Assembly (NCBI RefSeq): GCF_024213665.1
Contig: NZ_JANAVP010000032.1
Coordinates: 1-57,373 of the forward strand
Direction: 5' to 3'
Length of the DNA stretch: 57,373 nucleotides
Source: Streptomyces sp. A3M-1-3
GTDB taxonomy: Bacteria > Actinomycetota > Actinomycetes > Streptomycetales > Streptomycetaceae
The position numbers and the translations under genes were made by a program. This document shows, piece after piece, positions 7,699 to 16,479 of the stretch (position 1 is its first letter; every line of letters starts with the position of its first letter). The notes beneath the pieces are model-generated. The model saw nothing but the letters and a program-made list of their open reading frames with translations. It had not been told where the DNA came from and made no database searches.

Positions 7699-8688
7699 TC
7701 ACCAGGCGAATGCCTCCGGGGACGGGCCCGGGCCCGGGAAGATCTCGTCCAGCGACGACAGCACCTCGTCCGACAGCTCCAGCTCCGCCGCGCGCAGCGC
7801 CGACGCCAGCTGGTCCGTCGTGCGCGGCCCGACGATCGGGCCCGTCACTCCGGGACGCGTGAGCAGCCAGGCCAGGGCGACCTCGCCGGGCGCCAGGCCG
7901 TGCTTGTCGAGCAGGTCCTCGTACGACTGGATCTGCGCGCGCACCGAGGTGTTCGCCAGCGCGTCCGCCGAGCGGCCGGTCGTACGGCGGGACCCCTCAC
8001 TCTCCTTCTTGATCACACCGCCCAGCAGCCCGCCGTGCAGCGGCGACCACGGGATGACCCCGAGGCCGTATTCCTGCGCGGCCGGGATGACCTCCATCTC
8101 GGCGCGCCGCTCGGCGAGGTTGTACAGGCACTGCTCGCTGACCAGGCCGACCATGCCGCGCCGGGCGGCGGTCTCGTTGGCCTGGGCGATCTTGTAGCCG
8201 GGGAAGTTCGAGGAGCCGGCGTAGAGGATCTTGCCCTGCTGGATCAGTACGTGGACGGCCTGCCAGATCTCCTCGAACGGGGTCCGGCGGTCGATGTGGT
8301 GGAACTGGTAGACGTCGATGTAGTCGGTCTGGAGGCGGCGCAGGCTGGCCTCGACCGCCCGGCGGATGTTCAGCGCAGAGAGGCGGTCGTAGTTGGGCCA
8401 GGTCTCGCTCTCGCGGGACATGGAGCCGTAGACCTTGGTGGCGAGGACCGTCTTCTCGCGCCGGCCGCCGCCCTGGGCGAACCAGGTGCCGATGATCTCC
8501 TCGGTGCGGCCCTTGTTGTCGCCCCAGCCGTAGACGTTGGCGGTGTCGAAGACGTTGATGCCCGCGCCGAGCGCGGCGTCCATGATCGTGTGACTTGCGG
8601 CCTCGTCTGTCTGCGGCCCGAAGTTCATCGTCCCGAGGACGAGCCGGCTGACCTTGAGTCCTGTGCGTCCGAGCTGCGTGTACTTCAT
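7699..8688 (-). CDS. aldo/keto reductase
   Basis: A 329-aa NADPH-dependent oxidoreductase with a TIM-barrel fold. The catalytic tetrad is visible: Asp48 (VFDTANVYG), Tyr53, Lys85 (ATKVYG) and His130 (VYQFHHID). The N-terminus MKYTQLGRTGLKVSRLVLGTM is the classic AKR start, and the nucleotide-binding end carries GPIVGPRTTDQL. It resembles the YajO/tas-like group with an unidentified carbonyl substrate. It is downstream of, and on the same strand as, the Uma2-type gene with a 58-nt gap. Confidence 0.92.
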   Translation of the reverse strand: MKYTQLGRTGLKVSRLVLGTMNFGPQTDEAASHTIMDAALGAGINVFDTANVYGWGDNKGRTEEIIGTWFAQGGGRREKTVLATKVYGSMSRESETWPNYDRLSALNIRRAVEASLRRLQTDYIDVYQFHHIDRRTPFEEIWQAVHVLIQQGKILYAGSSNFPGYKIAQANETAARRGMVGLVSEQCLYNLAERRAEMEVIPAAQEYGLGVIPWSPLHGGLLGGVIKKESEGSRRTTGRSADALANTSVRAQIQSYEDLLDKHGLAPGEVALAWLLTRPGVTGPIVGPRTTDQLASALRAAELELSDEVLSSLDEIFPGPGPSPEAFAW

Positions 8689-8746
8689 GAGTACACAGCC
8701 AACTTGTTGGAGCGCGCTCTAGGCAAGAGCGCCAGGCCCGGCCCGG

Positions 8747-9349
8747 TCAGCCGCGCGGGAATTCGTCGGTCTTCAGGGTGATGTCGACGATCGTGCCGGT
8801 GAGGTCGAGCTCGCCGCCGAAGGCAATGGCCAGGTCGCTCTTGTAGTCGCCGTCCTTGGGCTGGGTGTAGACGTGGCACTTGCCGACGTACGGGTCGGCG
8901 ATCAGGTAGACGGGGACCCCGGCTGTGGCGTACGCGGTCTTCTTCGGCCCGTAGTCGTTGGGACCGGTGCCTCTGGAGATCACCTCGGCGACAAACTCCA
9001 CGTCCTCGTAACGCCACAGGCCCTTGGGCGTCTTGGTGGCGTTCTCCGCGAACGCCGCCACGTCGGCGGCGAAGCCGTTGAGATGGCCGGGGAAGTCGAT
9101 GCGGACGTCCGACGCGATGCGCTTCCGGGGATACCGGGCTCGCAGCTGCTCGACGATGTCCAGGATGATCTCCCAGTGGGTTTGCCTTTGCGGCGACATG
9201 TATACGGTCCCCTCGACGATCTCGACCTTGTATCCCTCGGGGACGGGCATGCGCTCGAGCGCCTCGAACATCTCGTCCAGGGTCAGCTCGTCGCTCGTGT
9301 CGCTCGTGTCGGCCATGTCGGTCCTGTCGTCGTCAAGTGCGATGGTCAC
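8747..9349 (-). CDS. Uma2 family (DUF820) putative endonuclease
   Basis: A 200-aa protein of the Uma2/DUF820 family, which has a PD-(D/E)XK restriction-endonuclease-like fold. Family landmarks are YKVEIVEGTVYMSPQRQTHW near residues 41-60, the acidic pair around GFAADVAAF, and VAEVISRGTGPNDYGPKKTAYATAGVPVYLI, which contains the E...K pair. These genes are multicopy in streptomycetes and their physiological role is unclear. The start at 9349 is kept; an internal ATG at residue 12 (MADTSD) is an alternative. Confidence 0.85.
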   Translation of the reverse strand: MTIALDDDRTDMADTSDTSDELTLDEMFEALERMPVPEGYKVEIVEGTVYMSPQRQTHWEIILDIVEQLRARYPRKRIASDVRIDFPGHLNGFAADVAAFAENATKTPKGLWRYEDVEFVAEVISRGTGPNDYGPKKTAYATAGVPVYLIADPYVGKCHVYTQPKDGDYKSDLAIAFGGELDLTGTIVDITLKTDEFPRG

Positions 9350-9459
9350 CGTGCCGCTCCTCCCCGCTGCCGCTCAGTCGCATGCAGCCGCCAGTACAAC
9401 GATACGCACGGTCAACCAGGACACGCCGTGGTGTTCGGGGTTGTTCAGGGGGCGCGAAG

Positions 9460-10167
9460 CTAGGAGGCGGCGGCGCGGTACGGCCCGCCCACGCCCCACG
9501 CCTGGTGCAGCGCGTCGGCGAAGGCGCCCGCGAGGCGGTGTTCGCCGGAGGCGTTGGGGTGGGTGCCGTCGTAGGTGTCGCGGTGGATGTCGTACGCCTC
9601 GGGTCGCGACGCCAGCAGCAGGGGCGCGGAGGGGCTGTCGAGGTCGGCGACCGCCTTCGCGAGCAGCACATTGAAGCGGTCGCACTCGGCGGCGAAGGGC
9701 GCGTCCGACTCGGCCCGTACGTTCGGTATCACCGGCAGGAGTACGGCGCGGATGTGCGGGTTCGCCTCGCGGGCCGCGGTGATGAAACGGCGGGCGTTGG
9801 CGGCGGTCTCGGTGCTGTCCGTGTAGAAGCCGAGGTCGATCAGGCCGAGGGAGACGAGGAGGATGTCGGCCCTGTGGGTTGCCACCGTCTCGCCGATGAC
9901 CGGGGCCATGTGCTGCCAGCCTTCGCCCCAGCCGGCCAGATGTCTGCGGGCGTCCGGCGGGAAGCCGGGGTCCGCGTAGTCGTGCGAGACGGGTGCGTCG
10001 GGTGCCTCGGGTGCCTCGGCGAAGGTGTCGTACACCGCCGTGCGCGGCCCGACGATCTCGAACGGGCCGCCGAAGGACGCGCACAGGTGCTGCCACATCC
10101 GGTAGCGCCAGGTGTAGTCGCCGGCGCGTCCGATGGTCATGGAATCGCCGACGAACATGAAACGCAT
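9460..10167 (-). CDS. SGNH/GDSL-type hydrolase
   Basis: A 235-aa esterase/lipase-like enzyme. Block I is FVGDSMTIG with the nucleophile Ser9, and the C-terminal block V is YDGTHPNASGEHRLAG, which supplies the Asp-x-x-His pair. The start is set at ATG 10167 because the family begins directly with the GDS block; a longer upstream reading frame overlaps the divergent gene. No signal peptide is seen, so the enzyme is probably cytoplasmic. It diverges from the surface protein gene at 10244 with a 76-nt spacer. Confidence 0.85.
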   Translation of the reverse strand: MRFMFVGDSMTIGRAGDYTWRYRMWQHLCASFGGPFEIVGPRTAVYDTFAEAPEAPDAPVSHDYADPGFPPDARRHLAGWGEGWQHMAPVIGETVATHRADILLVSLGLIDLGFYTDSTETAANARRFITAAREANPHIRAVLLPVIPNVRAESDAPFAAECDRFNVLLAKAVADLDSPSAPLLLASRPEAYDIHRDTYDGTHPNASGEHRLAGAFADALHQAWGVGGPYRAAAS

Positions 10168-10243
10168 CCGGTCATCATCGCTGATCGTCTGTGCGGCCCG
10201 CCCTGTGACGCTGAACACGCGGGCGGGGTGGCAGGCTTGGGGC

Positions 10244-11272
10244 ATGCGTTCGCTTCTGGGTGTGTCAGGTGCTGTTGCCGTGGCTGCTGCCGCGTCGGCC
10301 GTCGTGCTCGTGACGGCTGGTCCGGTGGCCGCGGCCGACGACTCCTTCACGATCAAGGATCCGCGGGTCACCGAGTCCAGCGGCCTGGCCGCCAGCCGCG
10401 CCCATCCCGGCGTCTACTGGACGCACAACGACAGCGACGATGGCCCGTACATCTACGCGGTCGACTCGAAGACGGGTCAGACGGTCGCGAGGATCACGAT
10501 GACGGGCGTGGGCACGCCGCGCGATGTCGAGGGGATCTCCGTGGGCCCCGACGGCCAGGTGTACGTCGGCGACATAGGGGACAACCTCGACGGGTCCTGG
10601 GACCATGTGTGGATCTACCGTTTCCCGGAGCCGGAGGCGTTGGGCGACGCCACCGTGCGGGCGACCCAGTTCACCGTCCGGTACGCCGACGGGGCACGTA
10701 ACGCCGAAGCGCTGATGGTCCACCCGAAGACGGGCCGGGTCTACATCGCCAGCAAGAACGAGGACAAGGGCGGCCTGTACGAAGGGCCGGCTCAGCTGAC
10801 TGCCTCGGGCTCCAACACCTTCCGGCGGGTCGCGGACGTGCCGTGGGTGACCGACGGGGCCTTCTCCCCGGACGGAAAGCGGCTCGTGCTGCGGAGTTAC
10901 TTCAGCGCCCGTACGTACGCGTGGCAGGGCGACGGCACGCTCGACGGCGGCGAGCGGGTGGACGCCCCGTTGCAGGGCCAGTCGGAGTCCGTCTCGTACA
11001 CGGCGGACGGAACGGCCCTGATGTTCGGCTCGGAGGGCGCGAACAGCCGGGTGGTGCGGGTCGCGGTGGAGGGGGCGGGGGCGGCGGCGGGGGCAGACGG
11101 TGGCAAGGCGCCCTCGAAGGACGGCGGTTCGTCCTCGGCCGGGGGTGGCGGGGGTGCCGGGGGTGGCGCCGCGGCCGACGGGGACGGCCAGAACCTCACC
11201 GTCGGTGCGATTGCCCTGGGGGTCGCCACGGCGCTCGTACTCGGACTGAAGCGGCTGCTACGGCGAAGGTGA
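10244..11272 (+). CDS. secreted, membrane-anchored protein with propeller-like repeats
   Basis: A 342-aa protein with a signal peptide (MRSLLGVSG..., hydrophobic core, VAAADD processing region near residue 27). The body of about 250 residues reads like a six-bladed beta-propeller: YWTHNDSDDGPYIYAVDS, VGPDGQVYVGDIGDN, HPKTGRVYIASKNEDKG and SPDGKRLVLRSY are successive blade-like segments. A Gly/Ala/Ser-rich linker, a C-terminal hydrophobic helix and a basic KRLLRRR stop-transfer tail follow. It probably faces the cell exterior. No catalytic motif is evident. Confidence 0.78.
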   Translation: MRSLLGVSGAVAVAAAASAVVLVTAGPVAAADDSFTIKDPRVTESSGLAASRAHPGVYWTHNDSDDGPYIYAVDSKTGQTVARITMTGVGTPRDVEGISVGPDGQVYVGDIGDNLDGSWDHVWIYRFPEPEALGDATVRATQFTVRYADGARNAEALMVHPKTGRVYIASKNEDKGGLYEGPAQLTASGSNTFRRVADVPWVTDGAFSPDGKRLVLRSYFSARTYAWQGDGTLDGGERVDAPLQGQSESVSYTADGTALMFGSEGANSRVVRVAVEGAGAAAGADGGKAPSKDGGSSSAGGGGGAGGGAAADGDGQNLTVGAIALGVATALVLGLKRLLRRR

Positions 11273-11552
11273 GGCCGACGCCGGCGCCCGCCGCGACCCG
11301 GCTACGGCCGGTCGATGCCGAACTCGTGGGCGACTTCCCACTGACTGCGCGATCCGGACGCGGGTGACATGGCAACGGGCGCCGGCCCACCAAGTCGGCC
11401 GCGCGCTGCTCGACGCCCGCGGCGGCAGTCGGAGAGACCTACGGCCATGTGCTCTGCATCACTACGGTGGGATCGAGTGGGCGCGATGATTTTGGGGCGG
11501 CGCGACAGTCTCTATTGCCGTACACCCGACGTGAGGAAGAGGAGCGAGTCCC
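11273..11552. other. 280-nt intergenic stretch, possible gene remnant
   Basis: There is no convincing intact gene. On the minus strand a short frame ends at 11304 with a natural-looking C-terminus (SQWEVAHEFGIDRP), upstream of which the reading becomes arginine-rich and non-coding in character. This could be the tail of a decayed gene. GAGGAG at about 11533 is the ribosome site of the next gene. Confidence 0.25.
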
Positions 11553-12149
11553 ATGCGCATCGTGATCAGTGAGTTCATGAGCTTGGACGGCGTCGTGCAG
11601 GCGCCGGGCGGACCCGAGGAGGACACCGACGGTGGCTTTGCCAACGGCGGCTGGACGCACCCGTTCTTCGATCCGGAGGTGGTGGGTGGTGCCTTCGACG
11701 ACGCGCTGAGCAAGGCCGAGGCGCTGCTGTTCGGGCGCCGCACGTGGAAGGCGATGGCCGGGGCGTGGCCCGAGCGAGCCGGCGACCCGTTCGCCGACCG
11801 GATGAACGCCATCCCGAAGTACGTCGTGTCCCAGACGCTGCGCGACGACGAGCTGACGTGGAACAACACCACGCGCATTCCCGGCGACAAGGCCGTCGCC
11901 CGTGTCCGGGAGCTGCACGAGACCGACGGCGGCGACCTGTTGGTCATGGGGAGTCCCACGCTCGTGCGCACCCTCCTGAGCGAGGGCCTGGTCGACGAGC
12001 TCCGGCTCATGGTCATGCCGGTGCTCCTCGGCGGCGGCAAGACGATCTTCCCCGACGACGGTGCGCTGCGCACGCTCGAGCTGGTCTCGACCGTCATCAG
12101 CGGCACCGGCGTGCACGTGTGCACCTACCGGCCGGTCGCCAAGGGGTAG
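11553..12149 (+). CDS. RibD C-terminal/dihydrofolate-reductase-like protein
   Basis: A 198-aa protein of the RibD_C family (YyaP/YwjB-like). It has the N-terminal MSLDGVVQAPGG segment, the LLFGRRTWKAM motif and the C-terminal LVMGSPTLVRTLL...DELRLMVMPVLLGGGKTIF block that forms the NADPH-binding Rossmann-like edge. Stand-alone members are annotated as dihydrofolate reductase family but are not known to reduce folate. A good ribosome site (GAGGAGCGAG) precedes the ATG. Confidence 0.88.
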   Translation: MRIVISEFMSLDGVVQAPGGPEEDTDGGFANGGWTHPFFDPEVVGGAFDDALSKAEALLFGRRTWKAMAGAWPERAGDPFADRMNAIPKYVVSQTLRDDELTWNNTTRIPGDKAVARVRELHETDGGDLLVMGSPTLVRTLLSEGLVDELRLMVMPVLLGGGKTIFPDDGALRTLELVSTVISGTGVHVCTYRPVAKG

Positions 12150-12238
12150 GAGCACGTGGCAGTCCCTGGACGACGAGTGAAGGGGACACCTCGAAAATCG
12201 GCGGGCGCTGGAAATGTCTTCCGCAGTACGGTCTGGCG

Positions 12239-13177
12239 ATGGACGACGAGGACGGCTACTTCGGAGACCGTGTTGCCGCGACGTACGACGAGTCGTCTGC
12301 GGACATGTTCGAGCCGAGCGTCGTAGACGCGGCGGTCGACGTTCTGGCACGGCTCGCCGGCGGTGGCCGGGCCCTTGAGCTCGGCATCGGGACGGGGCGC
12401 ATCGCGTTGCCGCTGGCACGCCGCGGTGTCCCGGTCCACGGCATCGATTTGTCACAGGCGATGGTTGCCCGGCTGCGTGCCAAGCCGGGCGGCGAGGCGA
12501 TTGGCGTGACGATCGGCGACTTCGCGACGACGGGGGTGGACGGGCCGTTCTCCGTCGCGTATTTGGTCTTCAACACGATTATGAATCTGACGACGCAGGC
12601 GACGCAGGTGGCGTGCTTCCGCAACGTCGCGGCCCACCTCGAACCCGGAGGCTGTTTCGTCATCGAGGTCATGGTCCCCGAACTGAGAAAACTCCCTGCT
12701 GGGCAGAACGTCGTGCCGTTCCACGTGAGCCCGACGCGGTGGGCGTTTGACGCCTACGACGTCGCCACCCAGGCGATGAGTTCGAACTACGTCGAGGTCA
12801 GCGACGGTCGCGCTGAGTACAGATCAATCCCGTTCCGGTACGTGTGGCCGGCGGAACTCGACCTGATGGCCCAGATCGCCGGGCTGCGGCTGCGTGAGCG
12901 GTGGGACGGATGGGCGCGGGAACCTTTCACGAGCGAGAGCCGCCGGCATGTCTCGATCTGGGAGAAACCCGCCGACCTACCACCGATCAGCGCCGCGCTG
13001 CCCCCTGACGCAGTCGCTCGTAGACTTCTCGTGAGCCGAACCGGCATTGCCCGAGGAGGAGAGACTCATGACCACACCGAGTCCGGGAGCGGTGCCGGTC
13101 TTCCGCCGCCGGCCCGATCCGGCCGACAGCGTGATCTGGGAGCTCAGCGAGCGCTGGGTGCGCGGGACGAAGGGTGA
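12239..13177 (+). CDS. class I SAM-dependent methyltransferase with an atypical C-terminal tail
   Basis: A 312-aa protein. Motif I is ALELGIGTGRIALPLA, the acidic residue binding the SAM ribose is in VHGIDLS, and motif IV is around FSVAYLVFNTIMNL. The conserved part ends at VSIWEKPAD (about residue 245). The following ~65 residues are Arg/Gly-rich and overlap the next gene by 110 nt, so the native stop was probably lost by a mutation. The start ATG 12239 (MDDEDGYFG) fits the family; its ribosome site is weak. The substrate is unknown. Confidence 0.8.
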   Translation: MDDEDGYFGDRVAATYDESSADMFEPSVVDAAVDVLARLAGGGRALELGIGTGRIALPLARRGVPVHGIDLSQAMVARLRAKPGGEAIGVTIGDFATTGVDGPFSVAYLVFNTIMNLTTQATQVACFRNVAAHLEPGGCFVIEVMVPELRKLPAGQNVVPFHVSPTRWAFDAYDVATQAMSSNYVEVSDGRAEYRSIPFRYVWPAELDLMAQIAGLRLRERWDGWAREPFTSESRRHVSIWEKPADLPPISAALPPDAVARRLLVSRTGIARGGETHDHTESGSGAGLPPPARSGRQRDLGAQRALGARDEG

Positions 13178-13880
13178 TGTCACGGTCGTCGACAGCCGTC
13201 GGCCGGTTCTGGTGTGGGAGCCGGGCCGTCCGGTACCCCTGTACGGCTTTCCCGCCGACGACGTCCGCACGGACCTGTTGCGAAAGACCGAGCGGGGCGC
13301 CACCCGGCGTCACGCGGGAGCGACGGTCTTCTACGACCTCGAGGCCGGCGATCAGACCGTCCCTGCGGCGGCATGGACCTATCCGGGCGAGGAGCTGGCC
13401 GGATACATCTGCTTCGAGTGGTTCGGGCGGGACGTGCTCGACCACTGGTACGAAGAGGACGAGGAGATTTTCGTCCACCCGCGTGATCCGCACAAGCGGG
13501 TGGACGCGCTGCCCAGCACCCGGCACGTCCAGGTCGAGATCCAGGGCACGGTCGTGGCGGACACGCACACACCCGTGCTGCTGTTCGAGACCCATCTGCC
13601 GGTCCGGTACTACATCCCGCGCGAGGACGTCCGCCTCGACCTGTTCACCCCCACCGATGCGCGGACGCGCTGCCCGTACAAGGGCGTGGCGACCGAGTAC
13701 TGGTCGTGGGCGGGCGGCGGTGACGTGCGGCCCGATATCGCCTGGAGCTACCCCGACCCGCTGCCGGCCGTGAGTGTCATCAAGGACCGGGTGGCCTTCT
13801 ACAACGAGTCCGTCGACATCATCGTCGACGGCGAGCCGCAGCGGCGGCCGGCCACCGTCTTCAGTATCCCGACGCGGTAG
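13068..13880 (+). CDS. protein with two DUF427 domains
   Basis: A 270-aa protein containing a diverged first DUF427 copy (residues about 30-130, with LVWEPGRPVPLYGFPADDV) and a canonical second copy (about 145-255, with LPVRYYIPREDV, CPYKGVATEYWSW and VIKDRVAFYNE). Function is unknown. ATG 13068 is preceded by GAGGAGGAGA, a strong ribosome site. The first 110 nt overlap the extended tail of the methyltransferase gene in another frame. Confidence 0.85.
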   Translation: MTTPSPGAVPVFRRRPDPADSVIWELSERWVRGTKGDVTVVDSRRPVLVWEPGRPVPLYGFPADDVRTDLLRKTERGATRRHAGATVFYDLEAGDQTVPAAAWTYPGEELAGYICFEWFGRDVLDHWYEEDEEIFVHPRDPHKRVDALPSTRHVQVEIQGTVVADTHTPVLLFETHLPVRYYIPREDVRLDLFTPTDARTRCPYKGVATEYWSWAGGGDVRPDIAWSYPDPLPAVSVIKDRVAFYNESVDIIVDGEPQRRPATVFSIPTR

Positions 13881-13949
13881 GCCCCCGCCAGGGCGGCCCC
13901 CTTCCCGAACCATCCGGCCCCGGCCCAGTCCGCCCCCCCTCCCGCCCAA

Positions 13950-15095
13950 CTACCCCTCGTACGGGTACGGGTTCCTCAGGCGCAGCGGCCGGCGGGCCGG
14001 TTCGAGAACCTCTTCCGGAAAGCGTGGCCCGGGTACGTAGTAACGCGCCTTGGTGTTGCCCACCGGCTTGAGCAGGTCCGCCTCAACGAGGAAGCGGATG
14101 TCGCGTACAGCCTGCTGATTGCTCAGATTCTCGGCTCGCTGGTAGCGCGCCCTCCGCACGCGGCCCGCCAGCGCGGCGTCATGCAGCGCAGTCACCTGGC
14201 GTTCGTCGACGCCGCTGCGCTCCGCGTACGCGGCCAACTCGACCCAGCAGCGGGTGGAGCGGTCGATCCGGTGCTGCACCGACTGGGTCTGCTGGTGGTA
14301 GGCGAGCAGGTTGAAGCTGATCCACGCGGCGGTATCGCGGTCCGGGGACCAGACGGGTCCGCCGACCTGCTTGAGGACCTTGTAGTACTCCCACGTGTTG
14401 CCCGGCTTGCCGAGCCACGCCTCGATGGACGAGAACTCGGGAGCCAGGACACCACCGCGGGCGATCATCAGCGTCTGCAGGGAGCGGGACATGCGGCCGT
14501 TTCCGTCCGACCACGGATGGATCTTCACCAGGTTCAGATGTGCCATCGCCGCGCGGATCAGAACATGCGCATCCAGATCCCCTTCGTTGAGCCAGGCGAC
14601 CAGTTCCGCGGTCAGCTCAGGGAGTACATCTGCGTCGGGCGCGACGTGGGCGGCAGAAGACGGATCCCCCGGTTCATTGATCCAGACGCCGCGCCGCCTC
14701 CACTGACCGGCGAGCCGGTCGGGATGGTGGTGGCCCTGGAGCATCCAGTGGAGCCCGTTGAGCAGCGACTTCTCGTAGACGAAGTCCTTGGCGTCGTGGA
14801 TCGACTGGATATACGTCATGGCGTGCTGGTAGGCGAGCGTCTCCGCCTTGTTCTCGTCGGAGGCCGCGACCTCCTGCTCGCCGTCGATGAGATCCTCGAC
14901 GTCGACAGGGTCGACGGTGTAACCCTCGATGGTGTTCGATCCCGCGATCGCCTGCGCGGTCAGCGTCTTCCGCAGGTCGGCTGTCCACTTGGCGGGGGTC
15001 CGCTGGACCTGGTGCCGCAGGGCCTCACGCATCGCGTCCACGTCGGCGAGGACTTCGTGATCCTCGGGCGTGAGCGCCGGGGTCTGATAGAGCAT
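13950..15095 (-). CDS. Fic family protein (AMPylator/adenylyltransferase)
   Basis: A 381-aa protein. The Fic active-site motif is HPWSDGNGRMSR (residues 193-204), with Trp where Phe is most common; His193 is the catalytic base and the loop binds nucleotide phosphates. An N-terminal helix carries SNTIEG (53-58), matching the inhibitory [S/T]xxxE[G/N] motif that keeps Fic proteins off, which makes this a class II enzyme. A C-terminal winged-helix-like segment (SNQQAVRDIRFLVEADLLKPVG) may bind DNA or targets. No separate antitoxin gene is adjacent. Confidence 0.92.
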   Translation of the reverse strand: MLYQTPALTPEDHEVLADVDAMREALRHQVQRTPAKWTADLRKTLTAQAIAGSNTIEGYTVDPVDVEDLIDGEQEVAASDENKAETLAYQHAMTYIQSIHDAKDFVYEKSLLNGLHWMLQGHHHPDRLAGQWRRRGVWINEPGDPSSAAHVAPDADVLPELTAELVAWLNEGDLDAHVLIRAAMAHLNLVKIHPWSDGNGRMSRSLQTLMIARGGVLAPEFSSIEAWLGKPGNTWEYYKVLKQVGGPVWSPDRDTAAWISFNLLAYHQQTQSVQHRIDRSTRCWVELAAYAERSGVDERQVTALHDAALAGRVRRARYQRAENLSNQQAVRDIRFLVEADLLKPVGNTKARYYVPGPRFPEEVLEPARRPLRLRNPYPYEG

Positions 15096-15168
15096 GACTC
15101 GATGATACCCACTGGGTGTCGTCTCGCGTCGCCCACGCGCCCGAGGCCCGAACGAAGCGGGCCCCTGG

Positions 15169-15188
15169 GTGGTCTCTCGTGGTCTCTC
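15169..15188. repeat. 10-bp tandem duplication
   Basis: GTGGTCTCTC is repeated exactly twice in the spacer between serC and the Fic gene. It is minor and shows no terminator symmetry. Confidence 0.6.
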
Positions 15189-15214
15189 GCTGGGGGCCAG
15201 ACTCGTTTACGTAT

Positions 15215-16333
15215 CTACAGCTTCTCGATCACGTAGTCGACGCAGGCCGTCAGCGCCTGTACGTCCGACGGGTCGATCGCCGGGAACATCGCGACGCGCA
15301 GCTGGTTGCGGCCCAGCTTGCGGTACGGCTCCGTGTCCACGATCCCGTTCGCGCGCAGCACCTTCGCCACCGCCGAAGCGTCGATCTCGTCCGCGAAGTC
15401 GATCGTGCCGATGACCTGCGAGCGCTTGGCCGGGTCCGTCACGAACGGGGTCGCGTACTTCGACTCCTCCGCCCAGGTGTAGAGGCGGGACGAGGAGTCA
15501 CCCGTGCGGCGCACCGCCCAGTCCAGGCCGCCCTGGCTGTTGATCCACTCGAGCTGCTCGTTGAGCAGGAAGAGGGTGGCCAGCGCCGGGGTGTTGTACG
15601 TCTGGTTCTTCAGGGAGTTGTCGATCGCCGTCGGCAGCGAGAAGAACTCCGGGATGTGCCGGCCGGACGCGTGGATCCGTGCCGCGCGCTCCAGGGCCGC
15701 GGGCGAGAACGCCGCGAGCCACAGGCCGCCGTCCGCCGCGAAGGACTTCTGCGGGGCGAAGTAGTAGACGTCCGACTCGGTGATGTCGACCGGCAGGCCG
15801 CCGGCGCCCGAGGTGGCGTCCACCAGGACGAGGGAGCCGGCGTCGGCGCCCTGCACCCGCTTGACCGGGGCGGCGACGCCCGTCGAGGTCTCGTTGTGGG
15901 TGTACGCGTAGACGTCCACGCCCGCCTCGGCCCGCGGGTCCGGGTGCGTACCCGGGTCGGAGGAGATCACGGTCGGCTCGGACAGCCAGGGCGCGAGCTT
16001 CGCCGCCTTGGCGAACTTGGAGGAGAACTCACCGAACGCAAGGTGCTGCGACTTCCGCTCGATGAGCCCGTGGGTCGCGATGTCCCAGAAAGCGGTGGAG
16101 CCGCCGTTGCCCAGGATCACTTCGTAGCCCTCGGGGAGGGAGAAGAGGTCGCGTACGCCTTCGCGTACCTTGCCGACCAGGTTCTTGACCGGAGCCTGGC
16201 GGTGAGAGGTGCCGAGGAGGGAGGAGCCGGTTGCGGCCAGGGCGTCCAGCGCCTCCGTACGCACCTTGGAGGGGCCCGCGCCGAAACGGCCGTCGGCGGG
16301 CTTGATGTCAGCGGGAATCTGGATCTCAGCCAC
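15215..16333 (-). CDS. serC: phosphoserine transaminase
   Basis: A 372-aa PLP-dependent class V aminotransferase that converts 3-phosphohydroxypyruvate plus glutamate to phosphoserine in serine biosynthesis. The PLP-binding lysine is Lys196 in YYFAPQKSFAADGG. Substrate-phosphate contacts lie in the N-terminal FGAGPSKVR and GTSHRQAPVK segments. It belongs to the actinobacterial/mycobacterial SerC branch (TIGR01366-like). It is transcribed alone and divergently from the FAD/Fe-S oxidoreductase. Confidence 0.95.
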   Translation of the reverse strand: MAEIQIPADIKPADGRFGAGPSKVRTEALDALAATGSSLLGTSHRQAPVKNLVGKVREGVRDLFSLPEGYEVILGNGGSTAFWDIATHGLIERKSQHLAFGEFSSKFAKAAKLAPWLSEPTVISSDPGTHPDPRAEAGVDVYAYTHNETSTGVAAPVKRVQGADAGSLVLVDATSGAGGLPVDITESDVYYFAPQKSFAADGGLWLAAFSPAALERAARIHASGRHIPEFFSLPTAIDNSLKNQTYNTPALATLFLLNEQLEWINSQGGLDWAVRRTGDSSSRLYTWAEESKYATPFVTDPAKRSQVIGTIDFADEIDASAVAKVLRANGIVDTEPYRKLGRNQLRVAMFPAIDPSDVQALTACVDYVIEKL

Positions 16334-16479
16334 GTCCGCAGCCTAGTCCGTCCCCAGGGGGCCTTCCGCCCGGCGTCCACCGGATGAGACGCGGGGCGGC
16401 GGTGTCCTGCGCGCCTGGCAGTCACGACGGTGTCGTGCGTGCCTGGCAGTCCGGACGCCGGAGTGGGCAGGCTGGGGCC

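Noticed and set aside
9349..9459. Possible tRNA or small RNA in the spacer upstream of the Uma2-type gene
   Set aside because: No cloverleaf, T-loop consensus or strong hairpin was found. No tRNA-like TTCRA arm with matching stems was recognised anywhere in the window.
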